The notes under the pieces: model-generated
Databases searched by the model: none
Seen by the model: only the letters and a program-made list of their open reading frames with translations
Told to the model about the DNA's origin: nothing
Source of the DNA: an uncultured Pseudomonadota bacterium
GTDB taxonomy: Bacteria; Pseudomonadota; Gammaproteobacteria; Burkholderiales; Rhodocyclaceae
Assembly (NCBI GenBank): GCA_946479855.1
Contig: CAMLHL010000025.1
Location: 1-34,565, forward strand
Direction of reading: 5' to 3'
Length of the DNA: 34,565 nucleotides
Shown here: positions 1-7,686 of the stretch, piece by piece
Numbering within the stretch: position 1 is the first letter of the stretch
How the letters are laid out: every line of letters begins with the position of its first letter
Translations under genes and position numbers: made by a program

Positions 1-973
1 GCCCGAAGACCAGCATGCGCAGGCTTTCCGGATCGACCAGCAGCTTGCCGAAGAGTGCCATCTGCAACGGCCCGACGCCGTAGCGCAGGACCTCCGGCAG
101 CACCGTCAGCAGCACCGCGCCGAGGATGACGCCGGGGATGTGACCCATGCCGCCGAGCACGACCATGGCCAGGATCATGATCGATTCGATCAGCGAAAAG
201 CTTTCCGGCGAAACGAAGCCCTGCATGGCCGAGAAGATGCCGCCGGCGACGCCGCCGAAACTGGCCCCCATGGCGAAGGCCAGCAACTTCAGGTTGCGGG
301 TATTGATGCCAACCGCCTTGGCGGCGATCTCGTCCTCGCGGATTGCCTGCCAGGCGCGGCCGATGCGTGAATGCTGCAGGCGCAGGTTGATGACGATGAC
401 AAAAATGGCCAGCGCCACGAGCAGGAAGTAATATTTCTGCGGCCCGCTCAGCGCAAAGCCCATGATCTGCGTCGTGCCCGAGAACTTGAAGGCGCCGAAG
501 GCGACCGGGTCAATCAGCGTGATGCCCTGCGGCCCGTTGGTGATGTTGACCGGCGCGTTCAGGTTGTTCATGAAGATGCGGACGATCTCGCCAAAACCGA
601 GCGTCACGATGGCCAGGTAATCACCACGCAGCTTCAGCGTCGGTGAGCCGAGCAACACGCCGGCCAGACCGGCCAGCCCGGCGCCGATCGGCAGGATCAC
701 CCAGATCGGCAGATGCAGGCCGAAGTGCGGACTGGCCAGCAGCGCCCAAGTGTAGGCACCGACGGCGTAGAAAGCAATATAACCGAGGTCGAGCAGGCCG
801 GCGAAACCGACGACGATGTTCAGGCCGAGCGCCAGGAAGACGTAGAGAATGGCGAAGTCGAGGATGCGCACCCAGGCCTGGCCGCCGAGCGCGGCGACGA
901 AGGGCAGCGCGATCAAGGCAGTGGCGAGCAGGGCGACCCCTGCGGTCGACCGGAAAAACAGGCCATTTTTCAT
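1..973 (-). CDS. livM: Branched-chain amino acid ABC transporter permease LivM (partial, 3' end off the window)
   Basis: Inner-membrane permease of a LIV-type importer, pairing with LivH to form the channel for leucine/isoleucine/valine or related substrates. About 324 residues are present. They are strongly hydrophobic with repeated TM segments and the conserved LivM loop LRGDYLAIVTLGFGEI, which contacts the ATPase subunits. The frame is still open at base 1. From the usual family ending I infer that only a few tens of C-terminal residues are missing. The ATG (971-973) overlaps the livH stop in an ATGA arrangement (4 bases), so translation is probably coupled. The ATPase genes livG and livF are expected just beyond the left edge but cannot be seen. 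Family assignment is secure; the substrate is inferred and could be another amino acid or an amide. Confidence 0.93.
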   Translation of the reverse strand, partial: MKNGLFFRSTAGVALLATALIALPFVAALGGQAWVRILDFAILYVFLALGLNIVVGFAGLLDLGYIAFYAVGAYTWALLASPHFGLHLPIWVILPIGAGLAGLAGVLLGSPTLKLRGDYLAIVTLGFGEIVRIFMNNLNAPVNITNGPQGITLIDPVAFGAFKFSGTTQIMGFALSGPQKYYFLLVALAIFVIVINLRLQHSRIGRAWQAIREDEIAAKAVGINTRNLKLLAFAMGASFGGVAGGIFSAMQGFVSPESFSLIESIMILAMVVLGGMGHIPGVILGAVLLTVLPEVLRYGVGPLQMALFGKLLVDPESLRMLVFG

Positions 974-1893
974 GCCCGTTCTCCGCTCTTCTCGCCAAAC
1001 AGGCCGGACGGTTTGAACATCAGCACGCCGATCAAGACCACGAAGGCAAAGATGTCCTGATAGTGGCTGCCGAGGAAACCGCCGGTCAGGTCGCCGATGT
1101 AGCCGGCGCCGAGCGCCTCGATCAGGCCGAGCAGCACGCCGCCGAGCATGGCGCCGGCGAGATTGCCGATGCCGCCGAGGACCGCCGCGGTGAAGGCCTT
1201 GAGGCCGAGCATGAAGCCCATCTGGTAGTGGGCGATTTCGTAATAGGTGCCGACCATCACCCCGGCCACCGCGCCGAGCGCCGAGCCGATGACGAAGGCG
1301 GCGGCGATGACGCGATTGATATTGACCCCCATCAGGCTGGCCACCGCCGGATTCTGCGCCGTGGCGCGCATCGCCATGCCGAGCTTGGTGCGATAGACGA
1401 GGAGCAGCAGCCCCCCCATTGTCGTTGCCGAAACCAACACGATGATGACCTGGATAAGCGTGAAGTTGGCCCCGGCCAGTTCAAAATCCATCTTCGGCAG
1501 CAAGGACGGGAAGGTCAGGTAGTTTCGCCCCCAGATCATCATCGCCAGATTCTGCAGGACGATCGACATGCCGATCGCCGTGATCAGCGGCGTCAGTCGC
1601 GGCGCGTGACGCAGCGGCCGATAGGCGATGCGTTCGAGGCCCCAGCCGAGCGCCATGCAGACCAGCACCGAAGCACCGACCCCGGCCAGCCCGGCCAGGG
1701 CCACCGGCAGGCCGGCCTTGAGCAGCGTGCCGGCGACGGTAATGGTGACCAGCGTGCCGATCATCACCACCTCGCCATGGGCGAAATTGATCAGCCCCAT
1801 GATGCCGTAAACCATCGTGTAGCCCAGTGCGACCAGGGCATAGATGCTGCCCTGGACCAGGCCATTGACGATCTGCTGGAGAAAAATATCCAT
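970..1893 (-). CDS. livH: Branched-chain amino acid ABC transporter permease LivH
   Basis: Second inner-membrane permease of the LIV importer, 307 residues, the normal family length. The N-terminus is typical (MDIFLQQIVNGLVQGSIYAL) and is followed by the NFAHGEVVMIG segment characteristic of LivH. About eight hydrophobic segments follow, with a glycine-rich stretch (AVLGGIGNLAGAMLGG) in the ATPase-contacting region. The ATG is preceded by the purine-rich stretch AGAAGAAAAAG. The gene lies 71 bases after livK on the same strand, separated by a perfect hairpin that could lower its expression relative to the binding protein, and it overlaps livM by 4 bases. Substrate specificity cannot be read from the permease. 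Confidence 0.94.
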   Translation of the reverse strand: MDIFLQQIVNGLVQGSIYALVALGYTMVYGIMGLINFAHGEVVMIGTLVTITVAGTLLKAGLPVALAGLAGVGASVLVCMALGWGLERIAYRPLRHAPRLTPLITAIGMSIVLQNLAMMIWGRNYLTFPSLLPKMDFELAGANFTLIQVIIVLVSATTMGGLLLLVYRTKLGMAMRATAQNPAVASLMGVNINRVIAAAFVIGSALGAVAGVMVGTYYEIAHYQMGFMLGLKAFTAAVLGGIGNLAGAMLGGVLLGLIEALGAGYIGDLTGGFLGSHYQDIFAFVVLIGVLMFKPSGLFGEKSGERA

Positions 1894-1920
1894 TTAGTCT
1901 TTTTCTTCTGGAACATAAGG

Positions 1921-1944
1921 AAACGGCACCTTGCGGTGCCGTTT
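1921..1944 (-). terminator. Intercistronic hairpin between livK and livH
   Basis: A perfect 10-bp inverted repeat (AAACGGCACC / GGTGCCGTTT) surrounds a four-base loop. In the minus-strand direction the right arm ends in only TTT and then C, so it is probably a partial terminator or an mRNA-stabilising stem at the 3' end of livK. Binding-protein genes in ABC operons are often followed by such elements, which give more binding protein than permease. That role is inferred. Confidence 0.6.
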
Positions 1945-1964
1945 TACTGCAGCCGATCAAACGA

Positions 1965-3368
1965 TCATTTCTTTTCGACCGCCGCCTTGGTCGCGTCAGC
2001 AGCCCCCTTCACCGCCTCGGCACCCGCCTTGACGGCTTCCTTGCCGGCACTTGCCGCGGCCTTGGCCGCTTCCTTGACTTCGCCCGCCGCCTCCTTGCCG
2101 ACCGCGCTAGCAGCACCGGCAACGGCCTTGGCGGCATCCTTGACCTCGGTCACGGCATCCTTGACGTCGCCTCTGGCCGTCTCGCCCGGCACACCCCCCA
2201 GGGTCTCGACATATTCGAGCTTGCCGCCCTTGTACTGGTAAATCGAGATCGCGCCACCCTTCAGGTCGCCCCGTTCGTCGAACTGGATCTGAGCGGTCAC
2301 ACCGTCAAAATTGGTCTTGCCGATTTCCGGCAGGAACTTGGCCGGATCGACCGAATCGGCACGCTTCATCGAATCGGCCATGACCATCACGGCATCGTAG
2401 ACATAAGGCGCGTAAAGCTGAATCTCGGCGTTGAATTTCTTGGTGAACTTTTCCCGGAATTCCGGCCCCTTGGCCAGTTTCTCCAGCGGCATTCCCGGCA
2501 GCGAACAGAACTGGCCCTCGGCCGCCTCGCCACCCAGCTTCATGAACTCCGGCGTGCAGATGCCATCGCCACCAAGGAACATGGCCTTGATGCCCAGCTC
2601 CTTCATTTGCTTGGCCATCGGGCCGCCCTGCGCATCCATGCCGCCGTAAAAGACCAGTTCGGCCTTGGTCGACTTGATCTTGGTCAGGATCGCCTTGAAA
2701 TCGGTCGCCTTGTCGTTGGTGTATTCGGTGGCGACGACCTTCAGACCCGACGCTTCGGCGGCCTTCCTGAATTCGTCGGCCAGACCCTGGCCGTAGGCAG
2801 TACGGTCATCGACGATGGCCACCGTCTTGACGCCCTGCTTGACAGCAAATTCGCCCAGGACCTTGCCCTGCTGGACATCGTTGGCCATGACGCGGAAAGC
2901 CGTCTTGAAGCCTTGCTGCGTGTATTTCGGATTGGTCGCCGAGCCGGAAATCTGCGGGATGCCAGCGTCGGCATAAAGCTTGGAAGCCGGGATCGTGGTC
3001 CCGGAGTTCAGGTGGCCGATGACGCCGTTGACCTTGGCATCGACCAGTTTCTGGGCGACGATCGAACCCTGTTTCGGATCGGCCTGGTCATCCTCGTTGA
3101 TCAGTTCGAACCTGACCTTGGCGCCGCCGATTTCCATGCCCTTGGCGTTGAGCTCCTCGATGGCCAGTACCGCGCCATTTTCGTTGTCCTTGCCGAGATG
3201 AGCCTGGGGGCCGGTCATCGGGGCGACATGACCGAGCCTGACAACGACTTCGGGCTTGGCGCCGGGCATCGCGGGAGCCGCTGCCTTCGGCTCTTCCTTT
3301 TGGCCACAGGCAGACAAGACAAAGGCCGCAGCGACGGAGAGGGCAACCACAGAAAACTTCGCGCGCAT
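1965..3368 (-). CDS. livK: Branched-chain amino acid ABC transporter substrate-binding lipoprotein, with Ala/Lys-rich C-terminal tail
   Basis: Periplasmic ligand-binding component of the LIV importer (type I periplasmic binding fold), 467 residues. I chose the ATG at 3366-3368 because it has the Shine-Dalgarno AGGAGA and begins a clean lipoprotein signal. The signal has basic MRAKF, a hydrophobic core and lipobox LSAC with Cys21, so the mature protein is probably lipid-anchored. An in-frame upstream start at 3437 would add 23 residues ahead of the signal and is rejected. The binding domain covers about residues 40-390 and includes SGSATNP and the YAPYVYDA region. Residues 395-467 are an unusual Ala/Lys/Glu/Gly-rich tail with repeated KEAxK-like units, which the usual LivK of about 370-380 residues lacks. 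A strong promoter candidate lies 41 bases upstream. livH and livM follow. Confidence 0.92.
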   Translation of the reverse strand: MRAKFSVVALSVAAAFVLSACGQKEEPKAAAPAMPGAKPEVVVRLGHVAPMTGPQAHLGKDNENGAVLAIEELNAKGMEIGGAKVRFELINEDDQADPKQGSIVAQKLVDAKVNGVIGHLNSGTTIPASKLYADAGIPQISGSATNPKYTQQGFKTAFRVMANDVQQGKVLGEFAVKQGVKTVAIVDDRTAYGQGLADEFRKAAEASGLKVVATEYTNDKATDFKAILTKIKSTKAELVFYGGMDAQGGPMAKQMKELGIKAMFLGGDGICTPEFMKLGGEAAEGQFCSLPGMPLEKLAKGPEFREKFTKKFNAEIQLYAPYVYDAVMVMADSMKRADSVDPAKFLPEIGKTNFDGVTAQIQFDERGDLKGGAISIYQYKGGKLEYVETLGGVPGETARGDVKDAVTEVKDAAKAVAGAASAVGKEAAGEVKEAAKAAASAGKEAVKAGAEAVKGAADATKAAVEKK

Positions 3369-3408
3369 CGATATTTCTCCTGATCTCTGGGATGAAGGGT
3401 ATCCGCCG

Positions 3409-3437
3409 ATTGTCCCGAGCCACCCAATGCATGTCAA
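3409..3437 (-). promoter_or_regulatory. Sigma-70-like promoter for livKHM
   Basis: On the minus strand a perfect -35 hexamer TTGACA (3432-3437) is followed after 17 bases by GACAAT (3409-3414, four of six matches to TATAAT). This would place the transcript start near 3402, about 35 bases ahead of the livK ATG. It is a sequence match only. Confidence 0.55.
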
Positions 3438-3486
3438 TCATTAGGTGCTATGATTAAGACATAGTCGTAGCCAGTGAGTATGCTCG

Positions 3487-4788
3487 ATGCCGGTCGTTGC
3501 CCGATTGCGCTTCATTGTTAACCAGACTGCTCGCAAGCTGTTCTCGATGCTGCCGCAGAAAAGCCGGCATAACGTCTACCGTTCGCTGGTCGACTGCGAC
3601 TCCGCCCCCAATAAGCGGCTGGTCCTGAAGATTGCCGAAAGCCAGGAGGAACTCGAGGCCTGCTTCAAACTGCTGCATGACGCCTATGTCAGCAGCGGCT
3701 TCATGACCCCCGATCCCTCCGGCATGCGCGTGACGATCTATCACGCCCTGCCGACGACGACCACGTTGTGTGCCAAATTCGATGACCAGGTGGTCGGCAC
3801 CCTGTCGCTGATCCGCGAAAGCGCGATCGGCTTCCCGCTGCAGCGCATTTTCGACCTGACCGGTGTCCGCGAGAAGGAAGGCAACATCGCCGAGGTCTCG
3901 GCGCTGGCGGTGCATCCACGCTTCCGACGGACTGGCGGAACCATTCTTTTCCCGCTGATGAAGTTCATGTACGAATACTGCACGACCTTCTTCGACACCC
4001 GTCATCTGGTCATTGCCGTCAATCCGCGGCATATCGAAATGTACGAGTCGCTGCTCTTCTTCAAGCGGCTGACAGCCAATGTCGTCGAAAACTACGATTT
4101 CGTGAACGGCGCCCCCGCTGTCGGGGCAACGCTGGACCTCAAATATGCCCCGGAAACGATGCGCAAGGCCTACGCCGGCAAACCGCTGCACCGCGACCTG
4201 TACCATTATTTCATCGAAAGCAAGCTGGCCAACATCCAGATTCCGCATCGTCGTTTCTTCACGACCAACGACCCGGTCCTGACCCCCGAACTGATCGATT
4301 ATTTCTTCAACCAGAAAACTAGTGTCTTCGCCCAACTGAGCGACCGCAAGAAAGCCTTGCTCCACCTGATCTACGATCTTCCGGATTACCAGAAGGTGCT
4401 GCCGCCGCTGCCCGACCAGGGAATTGCCCGGCAGATCCGCCAGCATCGACGCTTCTCGGTCAAATGCCCGGCCCGTCTAAGCAGCGCCACGGCCAATGCC
4501 GAAAAACCGATCTCCATCGAGGTCAATGAAGTCTCACGCTATGGTTTCCGGGCCCGGATCGTTCGCCAGATTCCGGCTGATGTCTGGCTGAACGCAACGG
4601 TCCAGCTCGGTTTGCACGAAGTGTCCCGACTCACCGTCCAGGCTGTCCAGGAAACCGATGTCGATAACCAACATTACTGCGGTTTCCGCATCGGCGAACC
4701 GGACCTCGTCTGGCGCAAGTTCGTCACCGCCCTGTACGAAGGCCACACCCACTCGGACCTCGATCAAGCCACCCGCTTCCTTCCGTAA
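3487..4788 (+). CDS. FeeM-like N-acyl amino acid synthase (GNAT fold) fused to a C-terminal PilZ domain
   Basis: 433 residues. Residues of about 45-230 resemble the FeeM/long-chain N-acyl amino acid synthase branch of the GNAT acyltransferases: there is a conserved FKLLHDAYVSSGFM start, a VVGTLSLI strand, EVSALAVHPRFRRTGG at the acyl-donor-binding turn, and a long conserved stretch around NPRHIEMYESLLFFKRL. Such enzymes join an acyl group, often from acyl-ACP, to an amino acid; the substrate here is unknown. Residues of about 315-425 look like PilZ: an RxxxR motif (RQHRR, 318-322) is followed by EVSRYG (348-353), where the usual D/N of D/NxSxxG is Glu. Cyclic-di-GMP control is therefore plausible but unproven. 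No clear Shine-Dalgarno precedes the ATG, so the start is uncertain. No TM segment is obvious. The gene is transcribed toward the methyltransferase gene, 48 bases away, and divergent from livK. Confidence 0.7.
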   Translation: MPVVARLRFIVNQTARKLFSMLPQKSRHNVYRSLVDCDSAPNKRLVLKIAESQEELEACFKLLHDAYVSSGFMTPDPSGMRVTIYHALPTTTTLCAKFDDQVVGTLSLIRESAIGFPLQRIFDLTGVREKEGNIAEVSALAVHPRFRRTGGTILFPLMKFMYEYCTTFFDTRHLVIAVNPRHIEMYESLLFFKRLTANVVENYDFVNGAPAVGATLDLKYAPETMRKAYAGKPLHRDLYHYFIESKLANIQIPHRRFFTTNDPVLTPELIDYFFNQKTSVFAQLSDRKKALLHLIYDLPDYQKVLPPLPDQGIARQIRQHRRFSVKCPARLSSATANAEKPISIEVNEVSRYGFRARIVRQIPADVWLNATVQLGLHEVSRLTVQAVQETDVDNQHYCGFRIGEPDLVWRKFVTALYEGHTHSDLDQATRFLP

Positions 4789-4836
4789 AGCCGCCGAAGA
4801 ACGGCAGAAAAGGCCTTGATGGCATAGAATCGCGGG

Positions 4837-5586
4837 ATGTCTACGCCCCCGATCCGTCAGTTGGCCCTGCAAGGCGCAGCCGTCATTCTCGTGCTCTCGA
4901 TTGCCTGGCCCTATTACGGATTCCGGGCCGAAGCCATGCCCTGGCTGGAAACCAGCCTGACCATCGGCGCCGCAGGCTGGCTGTTCGCCACGCTGTCGCG
5001 CCAGCCCTGGTGGTGGCGCATCATCCATGCCGGCTTCATGCCGCTGGTCTGGTTCACCCAGCGTCTGGCCATCGACCCCGGCTGGTTCCTGCTCGCCGCC
5101 ATCCTGTTGCTGCTGGTCTACCGTGGCGCGCTCTCCGGACAGGTACCGCTCTACCTGTCCAACAAGCAGACCGTCGCCGCTCTGGCCGATTTGCTGGCCG
5201 AGCGCGGCCCGACCCACTTTCTCGATTTGGGCGCCGGTCTCGGCAGCACCACCGTCCCCCTCGCCGACGCACTGCCCGCCAGCCACTTCACCGGTTACGA
5301 AAACGCCCCGCTGACCTGGCTGGCTGGCCTCCTGCTAAGCCGCGGCCGGCCAAATATCCGTTGGCGCTGGGATGACCTCTGGCAGGCCCGGCTCGGCGAC
5401 TACGACGTCGTCTATGCCTTCCTGTCGCCGGCACCGATGCCCCGCTTGTGGGAAAAGGTCAGGGCGGAGATGCCGCCAGGCAGTCTCTTCGTCAGCAACA
5501 GCTTTCCGGTACCCGGGATCGCGCCAACCCGCATCGTCGAAGTCGACTGCACCCCACCCCGCCCGCTCTATTGTTACCAACTGTAG
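4837..5586 (+). CDS. Membrane-anchored class I SAM-dependent methyltransferase, substrate unknown
   Basis: 249 residues. The first ~100 hold about four hydrophobic stretches (about 9-27, 37-53, 64-75 and 83-96). They are followed by a soluble Rossmann-type methyltransferase domain whose motif I is FLDLGAGLGS (about 128-137), with an acidic residue after strand 2 (GYENAP), which usually binds the SAM ribose. The catalytic domain is short, ending at SNSFPVPG...YCYQL, without an obvious added substrate domain. It starts 48 bases after the acyltransferase/PilZ gene and ends 6 bases before the histidine kinase, so the three could be co-transcribed. There is no good Shine-Dalgarno before the ATG. 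The function cannot be named beyond methyl transfer at or near the membrane. Confidence 0.72.
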   Translation: MSTPPIRQLALQGAAVILVLSIAWPYYGFRAEAMPWLETSLTIGAAGWLFATLSRQPWWWRIIHAGFMPLVWFTQRLAIDPGWFLLAAILLLLVYRGALSGQVPLYLSNKQTVAALADLLAERGPTHFLDLGAGLGSTTVPLADALPASHFTGYENAPLTWLAGLLLSRGRPNIRWRWDDLWQARLGDYDVVYAFLSPAPMPRLWEKVRAEMPPGSLFVSNSFPVPGIAPTRIVEVDCTPPRPLYCYQL

Positions 5587-5592
5587 TCCGGC

Positions 5593-7686
5593 ATGATCAA
5601 AAGGAAGCCCGAAACCCTCGCGCTGACCGTCGCCCTGGCCGGCACGCTGACCATACTGCTGGTCTTTCTCGGCGACCTCCTCCTCGCCAGGCACCGCGAC
5701 CTCGAATCCGGCGAACGCCGTCTGCAGCACTTCGGCATCATGATGGCCGAACACTCCGCGCGCACCTTCGAGGCACTCGACGTGCTGTTGCGTGAAACAG
5801 CGACCGACCTCTCCAACAACCAGCGCGACTGGGAACGCTGGGATGCCGCCAAGGGCTGGGAGTACATCGCCCAGCGCCACTCGCGGGCCATGCCGCAATT
5901 GCACGACCTGATCATTTTCGACCGCTTCGGCAACCAGCGTTTCATCTCCACCAATTTCCCGTCGCCCCACGTCAACGTCCGCGACCGACCTTATTTCGAG
6001 GCCCTCGAGGGGGGGGCCGAATCCGCCACCTTCGGGCCTTATGTCGGCCGCAGCTCCGGGCGCTACACCTACGCCATCGCTCGCCGCCTGAGCGGTGATA
6101 ACCGGGCATTCTCGGGCGCCATCTTTGCTGCCATCGACCCTGGCTACCTGCAGGATTTCTGCTGGCCCAACCGTCTTTCCGACGATTTCGAAGCGGTGCT
6201 AATCAATGCCCGGGGCGAAATCGTCGCTTCCTGCCGGCCCACCGATCTCAGCCGGCAATCGCCGATCCTCGGCGCCAAGGCGGCCACTGCCCTGTTTGGC
6301 GGTAAATTGCTCGACCAGTTGCCCGAAACCGGGCTGGCCAGCAACAATGGATTGCTGATTTCTGTATCTGCGGTGCCGGGCTTCAGCGACCTGCGCATCC
6401 TGACCGCAATCCCGGAAGCGACCCTGCTCGCCAGCTGGCACAACCGACTGTTCGAACTCGGCACGCTCGGCCTGCTGGTCACCGTCGTCCTGCTTGTCGG
6501 CGCCTTGCTGATCCGCCGCCAGGTCGGGGAAATGACCAGGATGACAGCCGAACTGGCGGCCAGCCACGAGCATCTGGAAGAACGTGTCCGCAACGCAACC
6601 CTCGAACTGGCCGGCCAAAAGGATGCCGCCGAACGGGCCAACACGGCCAAGAGCCGCTTTCTCGCTGCCGCCAGCCACGACTTGCGGCAGCCGCTGCACG
6701 CCCTCTCACTGTTTGCCACCGATCTGCAGCGCCAGCTCCGCAGCGGCGCTTCGCAGGAACTTCCCCGACTCGCCACGCAGATTGCCACGTCAACAACCGT
6801 GCTCGGTGAACTGCTCGATTCGCTGCTCGACATATCCCGCCTCGACGTCGCCGGCATCAAGCCGGACATCCGACCCGCCCCCCTGCAACCGATATTCGAC
6901 CGACTGGCCGAATCCTTCCGCCGGGCATCGGTCGACCGCCGCATCAGACTGCGCTTCCGCCCGACGCCTCGCTGGGTGGAAACCGACCCGCTGATGCTCG
7001 AACGCATCATTGCCAATCTGGTGTCCAATGCCTTGCGCTACACCGCTGTCGGCGGCAGCGTCCTGGTTGCCGCCCGGCAGCGCGGAAACCACGTGGCGAT
7101 CGAGGTCAGGGACAACGGCATCGGCATCGCGGAAGAACATCAGGCGGCCATCTTCGCCGAGTTCTATCAGGTCGGGAACACGGCGCGGGAATCAAACAAG
7201 GGCCTCGGCCTCGGGCTGTCGATTGTCGACCGTCTGGCGCGGGCGCTGAACATCCAGGTTGCGTTGCACTCACGGCTAGGCGCCGGCACCAGCTTTTCGC
7301 TGGCCGTCACCGCCTGCCAGGCGCAGGCCCGCCAGGTACATGCCGGCACAGATTTGGCACCGGCCGGCCGGATTCATTGCATCGGCACCTCGGAAGAGCT
7401 GCTGGCCTGTGCCCACCTGATCCGTGGCTGGGGCTATGCGGTCAGCAGCAGCGACGGTGCCGGTGCACGCCCTGGGCCCAGCGAGGCGCTATTGATCACG
7501 GAGATCGAGCAGGCGGCTCCCGTCAGTGCCGGACTGGCCCCCGGCACCCCCCTGATCGTTCTGGTCGACACCCCCGGCCAAACGCTGCCGGCCGGGGCGC
7601 ACGGCCTGCCGACCCCGGTTCGGCCGGCCAAGTTACGGGCGCTGATCAATCAGCTTCAGAAAACACTCTCGAAATCGATGCCGTAG
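5593..7686 (+). CDS. Cache-domain sensor histidine kinase with degenerate C-terminal receiver
   Basis: 697 residues. Order: TM1 (about 10-32); a periplasmic double-Cache sensor (about 40-275, with NVRDRPYFEAL typical of dCache); TM2 (about 285-308); a coiled-coil linker; HisKA with phospho-acceptor His362 in SHDLRQPLHAL; and HATPase_c with the N box (around 475, NLVSNALRY), DNGIGI (around 506) and GLGLGL (around 537). The SHDLRQPLHAL form is that of NahK/ErcS-like kinases. Residues of about 590-697 occupy a receiver's position and keep its ending (PVRPAKLRALINQL), but the expected phospho-Asp region reads ALLITEIEQ, so it probably cannot be phosphorylated. The gene starts 6 bases after the methyltransferase gene and overlaps the convergent response regulator by 31 bases. 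Small organic ligands are usual for dCache; the signal here is unknown. Confidence 0.88.
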   Translation: MIKRKPETLALTVALAGTLTILLVFLGDLLLARHRDLESGERRLQHFGIMMAEHSARTFEALDVLLRETATDLSNNQRDWERWDAAKGWEYIAQRHSRAMPQLHDLIIFDRFGNQRFISTNFPSPHVNVRDRPYFEALEGGAESATFGPYVGRSSGRYTYAIARRLSGDNRAFSGAIFAAIDPGYLQDFCWPNRLSDDFEAVLINARGEIVASCRPTDLSRQSPILGAKAATALFGGKLLDQLPETGLASNNGLLISVSAVPGFSDLRILTAIPEATLLASWHNRLFELGTLGLLVTVVLLVGALLIRRQVGEMTRMTAELAASHEHLEERVRNATLELAGQKDAAERANTAKSRFLAAASHDLRQPLHALSLFATDLQRQLRSGASQELPRLATQIATSTTVLGELLDSLLDISRLDVAGIKPDIRPAPLQPIFDRLAESFRRASVDRRIRLRFRPTPRWVETDPLMLERIIANLVSNALRYTAVGGSVLVAARQRGNHVAIEVRDNGIGIAEEHQAAIFAEFYQVGNTARESNKGLGLGLSIVDRLARALNIQVALHSRLGAGTSFSLAVTACQAQARQVHAGTDLAPAGRIHCIGTSEELLACAHLIRGWGYAVSSSDGAGARPGPSEALLITEIEQAAPVSAGLAPGTPLIVLVDTPGQTLPAGAHGLPTPVRPAKLRALINQLQKTLSKSMP

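Noticed and set aside
643..2241. 532-residue plus-strand open frame antisense to livM/livH/livK
   Set aside because: It crosses three real genes on the other strand and has no family features.
5593..7686. Calling the Cache kinase a hybrid kinase with an active receiver
   Set aside because: The receiver-like C-terminus lacks the phospho-acceptor Asp and the acidic pocket.
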